Positions 44,949 to 52,628 of a stretch of 64,000 nucleotides of DNA are shown piece by piece. The position numbers and the translations under genes were made by a program. The first letter of the stretch is position 1; every line of letters starts with the position of its first letter. The DNA comes from Euryarchaeota archaeon UBA256. Its GTDB lineage: Archaea > Thermoplasmatota > Poseidoniia > Poseidoniales > Poseidoniaceae. The stretch lies in the NCBI GenBank assembly GCA_002494645.1, contig DACE01000033.1, forward strand, positions 14,538 through 78,537, given 5' to 3'. The notes beneath the pieces were generated by a model. That model searched no databases, had not been told where the DNA came from, and saw nothing but the letters and a program-made list of their open reading frames with translations.

Positions 44949-45641
44949 TCACTCTTCTTCTTCAAGTCGAGTCCATTCTTCAACGGTCTCAACGATCATG
45001 GGGTCTGAATCTTCAACCTGGTATAGATATTCACCTGGGACTTCATCAGTGAGGAATACTGTTGTTCCAGCCCGGTAGATGGTATGACCGTCGACGATGG
45101 CACGGGCAGTGTCAATCTCTAGAATTGCCGGTCGGTGGATTCGGACATGGCCTGCATCCATTGCATTTCGAATAGAGCGAGACAAGTGGACGTTTTTGCG
45201 GTCACCTGCGGTGATGCCGAATTCAAGGAGCGTCTCCACCTCTTCTGTTTGGCAAGGGTAGTAGAGAACTTCAGGGATGTCGTCGGTAGGGAGGTCAAGG
45301 TCCAGTTCAATGGAGTGACCGTAGGTAGCTCGTATCATTTCATTTTCAACTTGGTAGCGTCCTTTTTCATCCGCATTTGCGATGGCTTCGAAATGCCATC
45401 CGCGCAACCAATGGTAGTGGCGGCGTTGTGTTCCAATGGCCTCAGACAATTCACGGGCGTTAACCCATCCATTGATGTCCATTTCTACGCCGAATTTTTC
45501 AGGGGCGTGACGCAAAACAAGGGCGAGAATACGACCCAGTGAGTTGGATTCTCTGTCGCTCATGATGAATTTCCCTTCGTCATTACAGACTGCACAATTC
45601 GTTCCGGAAAAATGTCCGTGGCTTCTACATTGGCGTAGCAT
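44949..45641 (-). CDS. kptA: RNA 2'-phosphotransferase (Tpt1/KptA)
   Basis: About 230 aa NAD+-dependent enzyme that removes a 2'-phosphate from RNA as ADP-ribose 1'',2''-cyclic phosphate. Core motifs: LGRILALVLRHAPEKFGVEM, GWVNARELSEA, MIRATYGHS and NVHLSRSIRNAMDAG. The N-terminus (from ATG 45641) holds an extra C-x12-C-x2-C cluster, with His residues between (CRSHGHFSGTNCAVC), that could form a small zinc finger; some archaeal KptA proteins carry such a module. A longer frame to 45779 would overlap the divergent thiolase start. The substrate is presumably a 2'-phosphorylated tRNA junction. Confidence 0.9.
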   Translation of the reverse strand: MLRQCRSHGHFSGTNCAVCNDEGKFIMSDRESNSLGRILALVLRHAPEKFGVEMDINGWVNARELSEAIGTQRRHYHWLRGWHFEAIANADEKGRYQVENEMIRATYGHSIELDLDLPTDDIPEVLYYPCQTEEVETLLEFGITAGDRKNVHLSRSIRNAMDAGHVRIHRPAILEIDTARAIVDGHTIYRAGTTVFLTDEVPGEYLYQVEDSDPMIVETVEEWTRLEEEE

Positions 45642-45759
45642 AGTCCGACGGGAGTGCAACCCATTCAAGAACCCTGCGGGTTGAACGACCAGAGAAATCA
45701 GATACGAAAGCACTTCAATCAAGCGTGTGTATGAAATGCCTCCTCCCCATCGCCTGCTC

Positions 45760-46932
45760 ATGGTTGATGTAGCCGTCATCGGTGCTGGTCAAACCAAATA
45801 TGGCAATCATGCCCTTGGCCTCAAAGGAATGTGGGCTGAGGCTGCTGCAAGGGCTTTTAGGAGCATAGACGGCGACTTTAGCCCTTCTCAAGTCGATGAG
45901 GCTTTTATCGGCAGTATCGCCTTTGGAGGCGCTCAACTTGGAAATACTGCTGCATTACTCACCGAGCATTCAGCAATGGATGGTGTTCCTGTACGGCGGG
46001 TTGAAAACGCATGTGCCTCCTCAGGCTTTGCGTTCCGAGATGCTTGGATGGCCATCAAAAGCGGTGAAGCAGATATCGTTGTTGCTGGAGGCATTGAGAA
46101 AATGAACGATTTAACCCCAGAGCGGAAACGCTACTGGCTCGGAGTTTCAGGTGATACCGAATGGGAACGCCTCGCCGGCCTGACCTTTCCTGGGACTTAT
46201 GCTCTCATGGCTCGGCGACATTTTCATGAACATGGCTCCTCTCATGATGATCTCGTCAATATTAGCGTCAAAAACCACCTTCATGGTTCTATGAATGCAC
46301 TAGCTCACATCCAGAAAGAAGTCTCCTTTGAAAAAGCGTCAAATGGTTTCATGGTTGCCGACCCTCTCACACTCTACGATTGTTGCCCGACTTCGGATGG
46401 GGCATCATGCGTCATACTTGCGGCGGACCATGTGGTTCGTGAATTTACAGATTCACCAGTTTGGGTCCTCGGTTCGGGTGCAGCCTCAGATCATCTTGCC
46501 CTTCACGACAGGCCCTCAATTACTCAATTGCGGGCGACTGTTGCTTCTTCTAACAGAGCATACAAACAGGCTGGCATTACTTCTGCAGATGTCGACTTTG
46601 CCGAAGTTCATGATTGTTTTACAATTGCTGAACTCATGGCCACCGAAGATTTAGGATTTACAGAACGTGGAACTGGTGGTGAATTCGCAAGAGAAGGCCG
46701 AGGAATTCTCAACCAAGGTTCTGTGACGATTAATCCCAGTGGAGGGCTCAAATCCAAAGGACATCCACTCGGGGCGACAGGAACGGGCCAGGTTGTAGAG
46801 GTGTTCAAACAACTTCGCTCAGAAGTCGAATCAGAACGTCAGGTTCGTGATGCATCCATTGGCCTCACCCACAATGTCGGTGGTTCTGGCGCAACATGCG
46901 CCGTCCACCTCTTTGGGAGGGAACGAAGGTGA
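45760..46932 (+). CDS. Thiolase (archaeal acetyl-CoA C-acetyltransferase type)
   Basis: 390 aa. The nucleophile Cys lies in VENACASSGFAFRDA, the second active-site region is AEVHDCFTIAEL, and the C-terminal motif GLKSKGHPLGATGTGQ contains the catalytic His. This form belongs to the SCP2/archaeal thiolases that condense acetyl-CoA for HMG-CoA and mevalonate synthesis and that act with a DUF35 protein, encoded here directly downstream (GTGA overlap). HMG-CoA synthase, the usual third partner, is not adjacent. ATG 45760 (MVDVAVIGAGQTKYG) is chosen. Confidence 0.9.
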   Translation: MVDVAVIGAGQTKYGNHALGLKGMWAEAAARAFRSIDGDFSPSQVDEAFIGSIAFGGAQLGNTAALLTEHSAMDGVPVRRVENACASSGFAFRDAWMAIKSGEADIVVAGGIEKMNDLTPERKRYWLGVSGDTEWERLAGLTFPGTYALMARRHFHEHGSSHDDLVNISVKNHLHGSMNALAHIQKEVSFEKASNGFMVADPLTLYDCCPTSDGASCVILAADHVVREFTDSPVWVLGSGAASDHLALHDRPSITQLRATVASSNRAYKQAGITSADVDFAEVHDCFTIAELMATEDLGFTERGTGGEFAREGRGILNQGSVTINPSGGLKSKGHPLGATGTGQVVEVFKQLRSEVESERQVRDASIGLTHNVGGSGATCAVHLFGRERR

Positions 46933-47753
46933 GTTCGATTATTTGGAAGGGTTACCTTCTTTATTCGGACGCTGCGTTTACACTCATACAATCGCCCTTC
47001 ACGCACGATGGTGAACGAGTCTTTGGAGCAGACAGTGATGCTACAACGCTTGCCGTTGCCGCTCTACAACACAGATTGAATCAGCAACCCATCACCTCCG
47101 TTACGGTTCCAGACGGTATTGATTCACCCACCCTATCATCAGCAACAGGTATCAAGGTTGCTGATGAGATTACGTTTGACGATTGCGAGTGGGATTTACT
47201 CCTCAGTGACGAAGCAACGGTCGTATTGGTGCAACGTGGAACCGAAGTTGAGTTGCCTCAATTTGATGTTGACATTCCTGTTGACAGTGATTTCTTTTCC
47301 GCTCTCGAAGGTGCTTGGATTGAAGAATTACAAGCCTCCAATGTGAGCCAAGGGGCTTACATATCAATGGCTCAGTATGAGGAAGCGGCAGGGCCACGCT
47401 TGGGATTGCTCGGTCAGAAGTTCGCTCAAGGAATGACATGGCCGCCTCGTCAAATGGATGGAGACCAGCCCGCTGGCGTAGAACACATTGCACTGGAACA
47501 CGTTGGGCACGTTCAATCATGGACTCGCCTTTCAGCAGCAGGAGCTCCTTCAGAATTTTCTATACGCGCACCCTTACTCGGCGGCATATCCACAGTTCTC
47601 CTCCGCCTCAACGACGGCCCTTCGGGAGTATTCTTGGTCGTTGACGATGAGGAACCAGAGATTTCAATGGACCTCGAAATGGAACTTGTAGTTCGTAGAA
47701 TTTACGCCCAAGAAGGCATTATCCGCTACGGGCTGAAGGCACGAGCCATCTAA
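46929..47753 (+). CDS. DUF35 OB-fold protein with an additional N-terminal domain
   Basis: 274 aa from GTG 46929, overlapping the thiolase stop (GTGA). The last third (HVGHVQSWTRLSAAGAP, IRAPLLGGISTVLLRLNDGP, FLVVDDEEPEISMDLEMEL) is a DUF35-type OB fold that in archaea bridges thiolase and HMG-CoA synthase and channels acetoacetyl-CoA. The usual Cys4 rubredoxin-like finger before the OB fold is absent. Instead there are about 170 residues with a thiolase-fold-like look (VPDGIDSPTLSSATGI, LLLSDEATVVLVQRG), possibly a degenerate domain. Confidence 0.72.
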   Translation: MSSIIWKGYLLYSDAAFTLIQSPFTHDGERVFGADSDATTLAVAALQHRLNQQPITSVTVPDGIDSPTLSSATGIKVADEITFDDCEWDLLLSDEATVVLVQRGTEVELPQFDVDIPVDSDFFSALEGAWIEELQASNVSQGAYISMAQYEEAAGPRLGLLGQKFAQGMTWPPRQMDGDQPAGVEHIALEHVGHVQSWTRLSAAGAPSEFSIRAPLLGGISTVLLRLNDGPSGVFLVVDDEEPEISMDLEMELVVRRIYAQEGIIRYGLKARAI

Positions 47754-47796
47754 GTCAAACAAAGGATTCATAGAAAGTCAAGGCTACGTAAGCATC

Positions 47797-48813
47797 ATGG
47801 CGGGTTTTGATGGCCTACGAAAAGGCAAGAATGAGGCCAAGGAGAATCTGAGTTATACCGAGGGCGGGGATTGCCCACGCTGTGGAGGTAATGCACAGGA
47901 TTCGACGATGGCGGGATACCTTCAGTGCGGCTCATGTAACCATGAATGGGCAGACCCAAATTATGTTGAACAACGTCGCAGGCCAGAGCCCCCAACCCAT
48001 CGTAGAGACGCTGAGTTGATTGAACAATTTAAAGAAGAAATGGCCTCAGGGGAGCTCGCTAATGTTCTCGGTGTCAACAAAAACCTCACAGGTGAACAAG
48101 AGCAATCACTACAACGACTTGAAGACAAGTGGATGAGTGGCATGCAGGGTCACTACAATGCTGCTGCGGAAGAACGTAAACCTTTGATGATCAGTTTTGA
48201 TGATGACGATAACATCGTTTCAACAGAAGTTGCAGCCGTCACTATTGTTTCAAACGGTTTTGACGGTGGAGAAGAAATCCGACTTGAATACCCCGGCATT
48301 GGAACTGAATTTTACGCTTACAATGAACGAAGCCCGACCGGGTGGAAGCGGGGCCCCAATGCAGAGATGACTGCGCGCTCAATCACGAATGTAATCAATC
48401 GTTCATCTAAACTTGTGTACGCCAATCTCGAAGGGGCAAGAATCTCTTTTGAATTACGCGATGACTCCTTAAAACCTGCATCTTTTGTCATTTTCGTCGA
48501 CGACCCTGGTGGCACCGACATCGTAGCAGAAAAGGGTGGAGTTGTACTGGACGCAAGACATTTCTCAACGCTTCAAGATTATCGAAATGTGGTAGAAATG
48601 GTTCTCGAAGACGGGATTATTTCTCCAAGCGAAGATCAACTTCTCTGGGCGATGCGGCAGCAGTTGAACATTGATGATGCATATCATGTTCAAATGGTTA
48701 TTGACATCTGTGGTACTGACACTCTCAAGGAATGCACAACCTGCTCATCAATGGCTGAATTATACACCGAGCACGCAGCATGGTATTGTCATCACTGTGA
48801 AGAGTGGTGCTGA
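47797..48813 (+). CDS. Protein with zinc ribbons at both ends and a TerB-like helical segment
   Basis: 338 aa. An N-terminal ribbon (CPRC-x14-CGSC near residue 26) and a C-terminal one (CTTC-x15-CHHC, residues about 315-336, followed by CEEWC-type ending) flank the middle. That middle has a beta-rich part (EIRLEYPGIGTEFYAYNER) and a helical EF/TerB-like stretch (VLEDGIISPSEDQLLWAMRQQLNI). Proteins with such mixed ribbons are common and uncharacterised in marine Group II archaea. It is separated from the MamK-like gene by 136 bases on the same strand. Confidence 0.65.
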   Translation: MAGFDGLRKGKNEAKENLSYTEGGDCPRCGGNAQDSTMAGYLQCGSCNHEWADPNYVEQRRRPEPPTHRRDAELIEQFKEEMASGELANVLGVNKNLTGEQEQSLQRLEDKWMSGMQGHYNAAAEERKPLMISFDDDDNIVSTEVAAVTIVSNGFDGGEEIRLEYPGIGTEFYAYNERSPTGWKRGPNAEMTARSITNVINRSSKLVYANLEGARISFELRDDSLKPASFVIFVDDPGGTDIVAEKGGVVLDARHFSTLQDYRNVVEMVLEDGIISPSEDQLLWAMRQQLNIDDAYHVQMVIDICGTDTLKECTTCSSMAELYTEHAAWYCHHCEEWC

Positions 48814-48838
48814 CGCAGCATCTTATTCGCTGCCCGCT

Positions 48839-48850
48839 CATCTATAGATG
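48839..48850. promoter_or_regulatory. Perfect 12-bp palindrome upstream of the actin gene
   Basis: CATCTATAGATG is an exact palindrome, about 100 bases before the actin-like ATG and ahead of a possible TATA element (TTCATAAAC, about 48912). It could be an operator for a dimeric regulator. The function is inferred. Confidence 0.3.
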
Positions 48851-48949
48851 CACAACCGTCTTGTTTTGTGTCTTTGCTGCATCAGGAAATGATGACATGG
48901 GCTGGGTACTCTTCATAAACTCCAGCGATATGGGAGGAGCAGTGAGCCT

Positions 48950-49975
48950 ATGGCAAAAGATGTATTGTATATTGGAATTGACTTGGGAACATTCCGCTCG
49001 GTAATGGTTTCCTCAGATAGCCACGAAGTCGAGGAATTGACTGTGATTGGTACTCCAAAGGATGCCATCGCCAAAAATTTCCTCAAGCGTGATGTTTTGT
49101 TTGGAAACGAAGCACTCAAGAATCGTTTGGCTCTCAATCTTTACCGCCCACTTGAACTCGGTGTTATCAAAGACACACCTGAAGACCGCGAATACATCGC
49201 ACACTTCATCACCCACCTCATCGGTCTCTCGGACCCAGAAGAATACGACCGCGTCGTTGCTGTTATCGGTGCTCCTGCTGAAGCAAGTCACGTCGACAAG
49301 ACTGCGATCTTTGACGCAGCTGCTGGATCTGTTAACTCGGCAATGATTATCTCTGAACCTTTTGCCGTTGCTTACGCACTTGACATGATCAATCACACAC
49401 TCGTCATCGACATTGGAGCAGGTACAACTGACCTTTGCCGCGTTTACGGAACCATCCCAGGCCCCGGCGACCAAATGCACACGGGATACGCTGGCGATTA
49501 CGTTGACAATCAAATCATTCAGGAAATCCAAAGCAAGTACAATGGTGCACAAATCACCAAAGACATGGCGCGCCGTTGGAAGGAACAGTATTCCTTTGTG
49601 TCAACTGCCGCACCCGAAGAACCCGTTCTCGTCGACTTTTCGATTGAAGGTAAAGCAATGACGCTTGATATTACAGATTGCATGCAGCGCGCTTGCGAGT
49701 CCATTGTGGACCCCATTGTTGAGAATGTCAAGAAACTCATCGCTGGTTCGAACCCCGAATTCCATGATGAATTCCGTAAGAACATGGTCTTGGCAGGTGG
49801 CGGGTCTTCCATCAAAGGTCTCGGTGCACTCATTGAACGCCGACTAAGTGACATGGGTGATGTCAACGTCCACGTTGTTGATGATCCTGTTCGCCTCGGT
49901 GCTATGGGTGGCCTTCGTTTGGCTATGGAAGTCCCAGAAGAGATGTGGAAGAACCTCACACTTGCTTCACGCTGA
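48950..49975 (+). CDS. Actin-family ATPase, MamK-like
   Basis: 341 aa actin/MreB-superfamily filament former. Phosphate 1 is IGIDLGTFRSV (residues 8-18), connect 1 is SEPFAVAYA (135-143), phosphate 2 is VIDIGAGTTDLC (152-163), and the adenosine loop is VLAGGGSSIKGLG (about 273-285). Beyond these general motifs, several segments match, from memory, the magnetosome actin MamK: NLYRPLELGVI, YGTIPGPGDQM with AGDYVDNQI, WKEQYSFV, and GGLRLAMEVPEEMW near the end. It is therefore closer to MamK than to MreB, crenactin or ParM. GGAGGAG (48933-48939) precedes the ATG by 10 bases. No other magnetosome-like gene lies in the window. Confidence 0.88.
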   Translation: MAKDVLYIGIDLGTFRSVMVSSDSHEVEELTVIGTPKDAIAKNFLKRDVLFGNEALKNRLALNLYRPLELGVIKDTPEDREYIAHFITHLIGLSDPEEYDRVVAVIGAPAEASHVDKTAIFDAAAGSVNSAMIISEPFAVAYALDMINHTLVIDIGAGTTDLCRVYGTIPGPGDQMHTGYAGDYVDNQIIQEIQSKYNGAQITKDMARRWKEQYSFVSTAAPEEPVLVDFSIEGKAMTLDITDCMQRACESIVDPIVENVKKLIAGSNPEFHDEFRKNMVLAGGGSSIKGLGALIERRLSDMGDVNVHVVDDPVRLGAMGGLRLAMEVPEEMWKNLTLASR

Positions 49976-49998
49976 AACCTGAATTCAATCAGAATTCG

Positions 49999-50065
49999 AA
50001 CCTTTTTGAATGAAGGTTGAGAAGGTGTCATTTGTTATTGACACGCAAATTCACGATTGAATCGT
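49999..50065. repeat. Three hairpins in a convergent intergenic gap
   Basis: Between the stops of the actin and transaldolase genes lie three inverted repeats: AACCTT/AAGGTT (49999-50004 and 50013-50018), GTGTCA/TGACAC (50025-50030 and 50039-50044) and ACGATT/AATCGT (50053-50058 and 50060-50065). Position and density suggest bidirectional transcript ends or 3' RNA stabilisers. The roles are inferred. Confidence 0.4.
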
Positions 50066-50072
50066 AGTCTGT

Positions 50073-50732
50073 TCAAGCATTACCTGCAGCTTCAACCTCA
50101 GCCCAATCTTTCATGAAGCCTTCAAGCCCTTTGTCCGTGAGCGGATGCGACATAAGTTGCCGAAAGGTCTTGGCTGGCATGGTTGCCGTGTGAGCACCGA
50201 GTTGGATGCACTGGAGAACATGTGTTGGGTGGCGTATGGATGCGGCCAATACCTTGGTATCGAGGTGATAATTGTCCCATGTATTCATGATTTCAGCAAT
50301 TAACTCCATTCCATCATGACCTGTATCGTCGATTCGCCCGATAAATGGAGAGACATATGTGGCTCCGGCTTTAGCTGCCATGAGAGCTTGAGAAGCAGAG
50401 AAAATGAGTGTGACATTCGTATCAATTCCATTCTCTGTGAGGATTTTTGTGGCGGCCAATCCTTCGGGAGTACATGGAATCTTGATAATCACATTCTCTG
50501 GAAGTTCGGCTTTGAGAGCCATGCCTTGCTCAACCATTCCAACTGTGTCCATGGCGGTTACTTCGGCAGAAATAGGCCCTGAGCATATTTCCGCAATCTC
50601 CCGAACAACCTGTTTGAAATCTCGCCCAGATTTTTTGATGAGAGAGGGGTTTGTTGTGACACCATCTAAGATGCCCCATGCAGCAATTTCACGAATTTCA
50701 TCTACGTCGGCTGTGTCCAGAAAGAACTCCAT
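50073..50732 (-). CDS. Transaldolase (small TalC/fructose-6-phosphate aldolase type)
   Basis: 219 aa TIM-barrel class I aldolase with MEFFLDTADVDEIRE at the N-terminus, GVTTNPSLIKKSG, and the Schiff-base Lys in NVIIKIPCTPEGL. It is of the short transaldolase subgroup. Transaldolase and the adjacent split transketolase give a non-oxidative pentose phosphate route for ribose and erythrose phosphates. A strong AGGAGG sits directly before ATG 50732. It is last in the minus-strand block OPT-tktA-tktB-tal. Confidence 0.92.
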   Translation of the reverse strand: MEFFLDTADVDEIREIAAWGILDGVTTNPSLIKKSGRDFKQVVREIAEICSGPISAEVTAMDTVGMVEQGMALKAELPENVIIKIPCTPEGLAATKILTENGIDTNVTLIFSASQALMAAKAGATYVSPFIGRIDDTGHDGMELIAEIMNTWDNYHLDTKVLAASIRHPTHVLQCIQLGAHTATMPAKTFRQLMSHPLTDKGLEGFMKDWAEVEAAGNA

Positions 50733-50790
50733 ATCCTCCTGTCAAGCAAGGGATTCTATGAACTATCCCATCTCAATACGAATGGTGGCT

Positions 50791-51729
50791 CTAAGATTTT
50801 CGAGCCATTGCACGTTTTGCTGCAGCTGCGATATAGGGCGTTGAAATCTTCATGACCTCAAGCATTTCATCAGCCTGGCCAGACTCACCGAAGCGATCGT
50901 TAACCCCAATGCGTTCCAAAGGGGCGAGCGTATTGGAAACGAGGTGTTCAGCAACTGCACCACCAAGTCCGCCAATGATGTTGTGATCTTCTGCTGTAAC
51001 CAATGCCCCACATGATGCGACTAGTTCGTTAATCAATTCTGAATCAAGGGGCTTGAGTGTATGCATGTCAACGACCGTTGCATGAATTCCTTCCTCAGCA
51101 AGAATCTCAGCCGCTTTGAGCGATTGTGATACCATGACGCCACATGCTATGATTGCAACATCAGTACCTTCTCGTAATTTGATTCCTTTTCCGATTTTGA
51201 TTTCATCCTCTCGGCCCTCGTAAAGAACTGGAGTTTTATTCCTCGCCGTCCTCATGTATGAGGGGCATGAGGATGCAGCGAGTTGTATTGTCAATTCTCG
51301 GGTTGATACTGTATCACTGGGGTGAAGGACGGTGACATTGGGTAGCGTTCTGTAAATGGCTAAGTCTTCAATGGATTGAGCAGACGACCCGTCGGTTCCT
51401 GTATGTGTTCCGCCGTGACTGCCGCATACATGTACTGCAAGGTTTGGCCGAGCAACACCGTTTCGCATTTGTTCAAAGGCACGTTCTGTAAAAATTGCAA
51501 AGGTGCTCGCGAACGGAATAAATCCAGACGCTGCGAGTCCTGCCCCAACAAGAAGCATGTTTTGCTCCCCAATGCCGCATGATACGGTACGTTCGGGGTG
51601 AGCCTTGCGGAAATGTAAGGACTTGGTTGATTTACCCAAATCTGCCTCAAGTACGACCACTTTGGGGTTTGATGCCAATTGAAGAAGAGCCTCGCCATAC
51701 CCGTCTCGGGTTGCTCCCATTTTGCTCAT
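50791..51729 (-). CDS. Transketolase, C-terminal subunit
   Basis: 312 aa holding the pyrimidine-binding and C-terminal domains of a split transketolase. ADLGKSTKS, CGIGEQNMLLVGAGLA and HVCGSHGGTHTGTDGSSAQS are typical, and the C-terminal domain starts near VAIIACGVMVSQSLKAAEIL. It pairs with the N-terminal subunit encoded just upstream; the two genes overlap by 4 bases (ATGA), ensuring equal translation. The split form is standard in archaea and some bacteria. Confidence 0.93.
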   Translation of the reverse strand: MSKMGATRDGYGEALLQLASNPKVVVLEADLGKSTKSLHFRKAHPERTVSCGIGEQNMLLVGAGLAASGFIPFASTFAIFTERAFEQMRNGVARPNLAVHVCGSHGGTHTGTDGSSAQSIEDLAIYRTLPNVTVLHPSDTVSTRELTIQLAASSCPSYMRTARNKTPVLYEGREDEIKIGKGIKLREGTDVAIIACGVMVSQSLKAAEILAEEGIHATVVDMHTLKPLDSELINELVASCGALVTAEDHNIIGGLGGAVAEHLVSNTLAPLERIGVNDRFGESGQADEMLEVMKISTPYIAAAAKRAMARKS

Positions 51730-52541
51730 GCGCTCACCTCTCCAAGTTCGAGCATGGCTTGTTGATATTGTTCATCATTGGGTGCTGCACCGTGAAATGC
51801 TGGATTATCAGCCATGTAAGAAATACCGTTGCCTTTGACGGTATGCGCAATTAGAATTGAGGGCCCGTCGTTGCTTGTACCGAGGAAGTTCAAACCGTCA
51901 ACAATCTCACTCATATCGTGTCCGTTGATTTCTTTTACATTCCAACCGAATGATCGCCATTTCGCTGGGATATCAAACATACGCATTTGCGTTTCACAAA
52001 AGTCATCATTTTGGATTCGGTTTCGGTCGAGTATAACGTTGAGGTTGCCCAATTCATGGTGCGCAGCTGCCATTGCTGCTTCCCAAACGCTTCCCTCTTG
52101 AATTTCTCCATCACCAAGCATCACATACACTTGACGGGCACTGTTTTCTAGACGCCCTGCGATGGCGGAACCCATACCAAAGGACAGGCCCATTCCCAGA
52201 GATCCTGCAGAGAAATCTACGCCCGGGCACCATTTCATGTCAACGTGCCCTTGGCAGATTCCCCCCAAGACTCGATAAGAATCAAGATCTTCTACTGTAA
52301 TGAATCCCATTTCAGCTAGAATCGCGTACATCCCAGGAGATGCATGCCCCTTCGACAGAACGAAACGGTCTCTGTCTTCCCACTGTGGCTCATTTGGCCG
52401 AACACGTAATTGTGTTTTGTAGAGGGCTGCCAGCAAATCTATCTCTGAAAGAGAGCCACCAGGGTGACCCGCCTGTGCCTTGTAGACCATGTTGACGATG
52501 TGGACGCGGCAGCGTCGTGCTAGTTCTTCGAGTTCTTCCAT
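51726..52541 (-). CDS. Transketolase, N-terminal (thiamine diphosphate) subunit
   Basis: About 271 aa. AGHPGGSLSEIDLLA, SKGHASPGMYA and the TPP/Mg motif LGDGEIQEGSVWEA with NVILDRNRIQ show the cofactor-binding domain. It transfers two-carbon ketol units with its partner subunit downstream. ATG 52541 (MEELEELARRCRVHIV) matches the family; ATG 52592 would add 17 residues of unusual composition. It follows the OPT transporter gene in the same direction. Confidence 0.92.
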   Translation of the reverse strand: MEELEELARRCRVHIVNMVYKAQAGHPGGSLSEIDLLAALYKTQLRVRPNEPQWEDRDRFVLSKGHASPGMYAILAEMGFITVEDLDSYRVLGGICQGHVDMKWCPGVDFSAGSLGMGLSFGMGSAIAGRLENSARQVYVMLGDGEIQEGSVWEAAMAAAHHELGNLNVILDRNRIQNDDFCETQMRMFDIPAKWRSFGWNVKEINGHDMSEIVDGLNFLGTSNDGPSILIAHTVKGNGISYMADNPAFHGAAPNDEQYQQAMLELGEVSA

Positions 52542-52628
52542 GCTTGTCACGGTATCACCTGTAGTATTATGCCTGCGTGGATGGCCTTTCATCCTTGTGC
52601 CAGCAATTCTTGATTGAATGCTGCGCAG

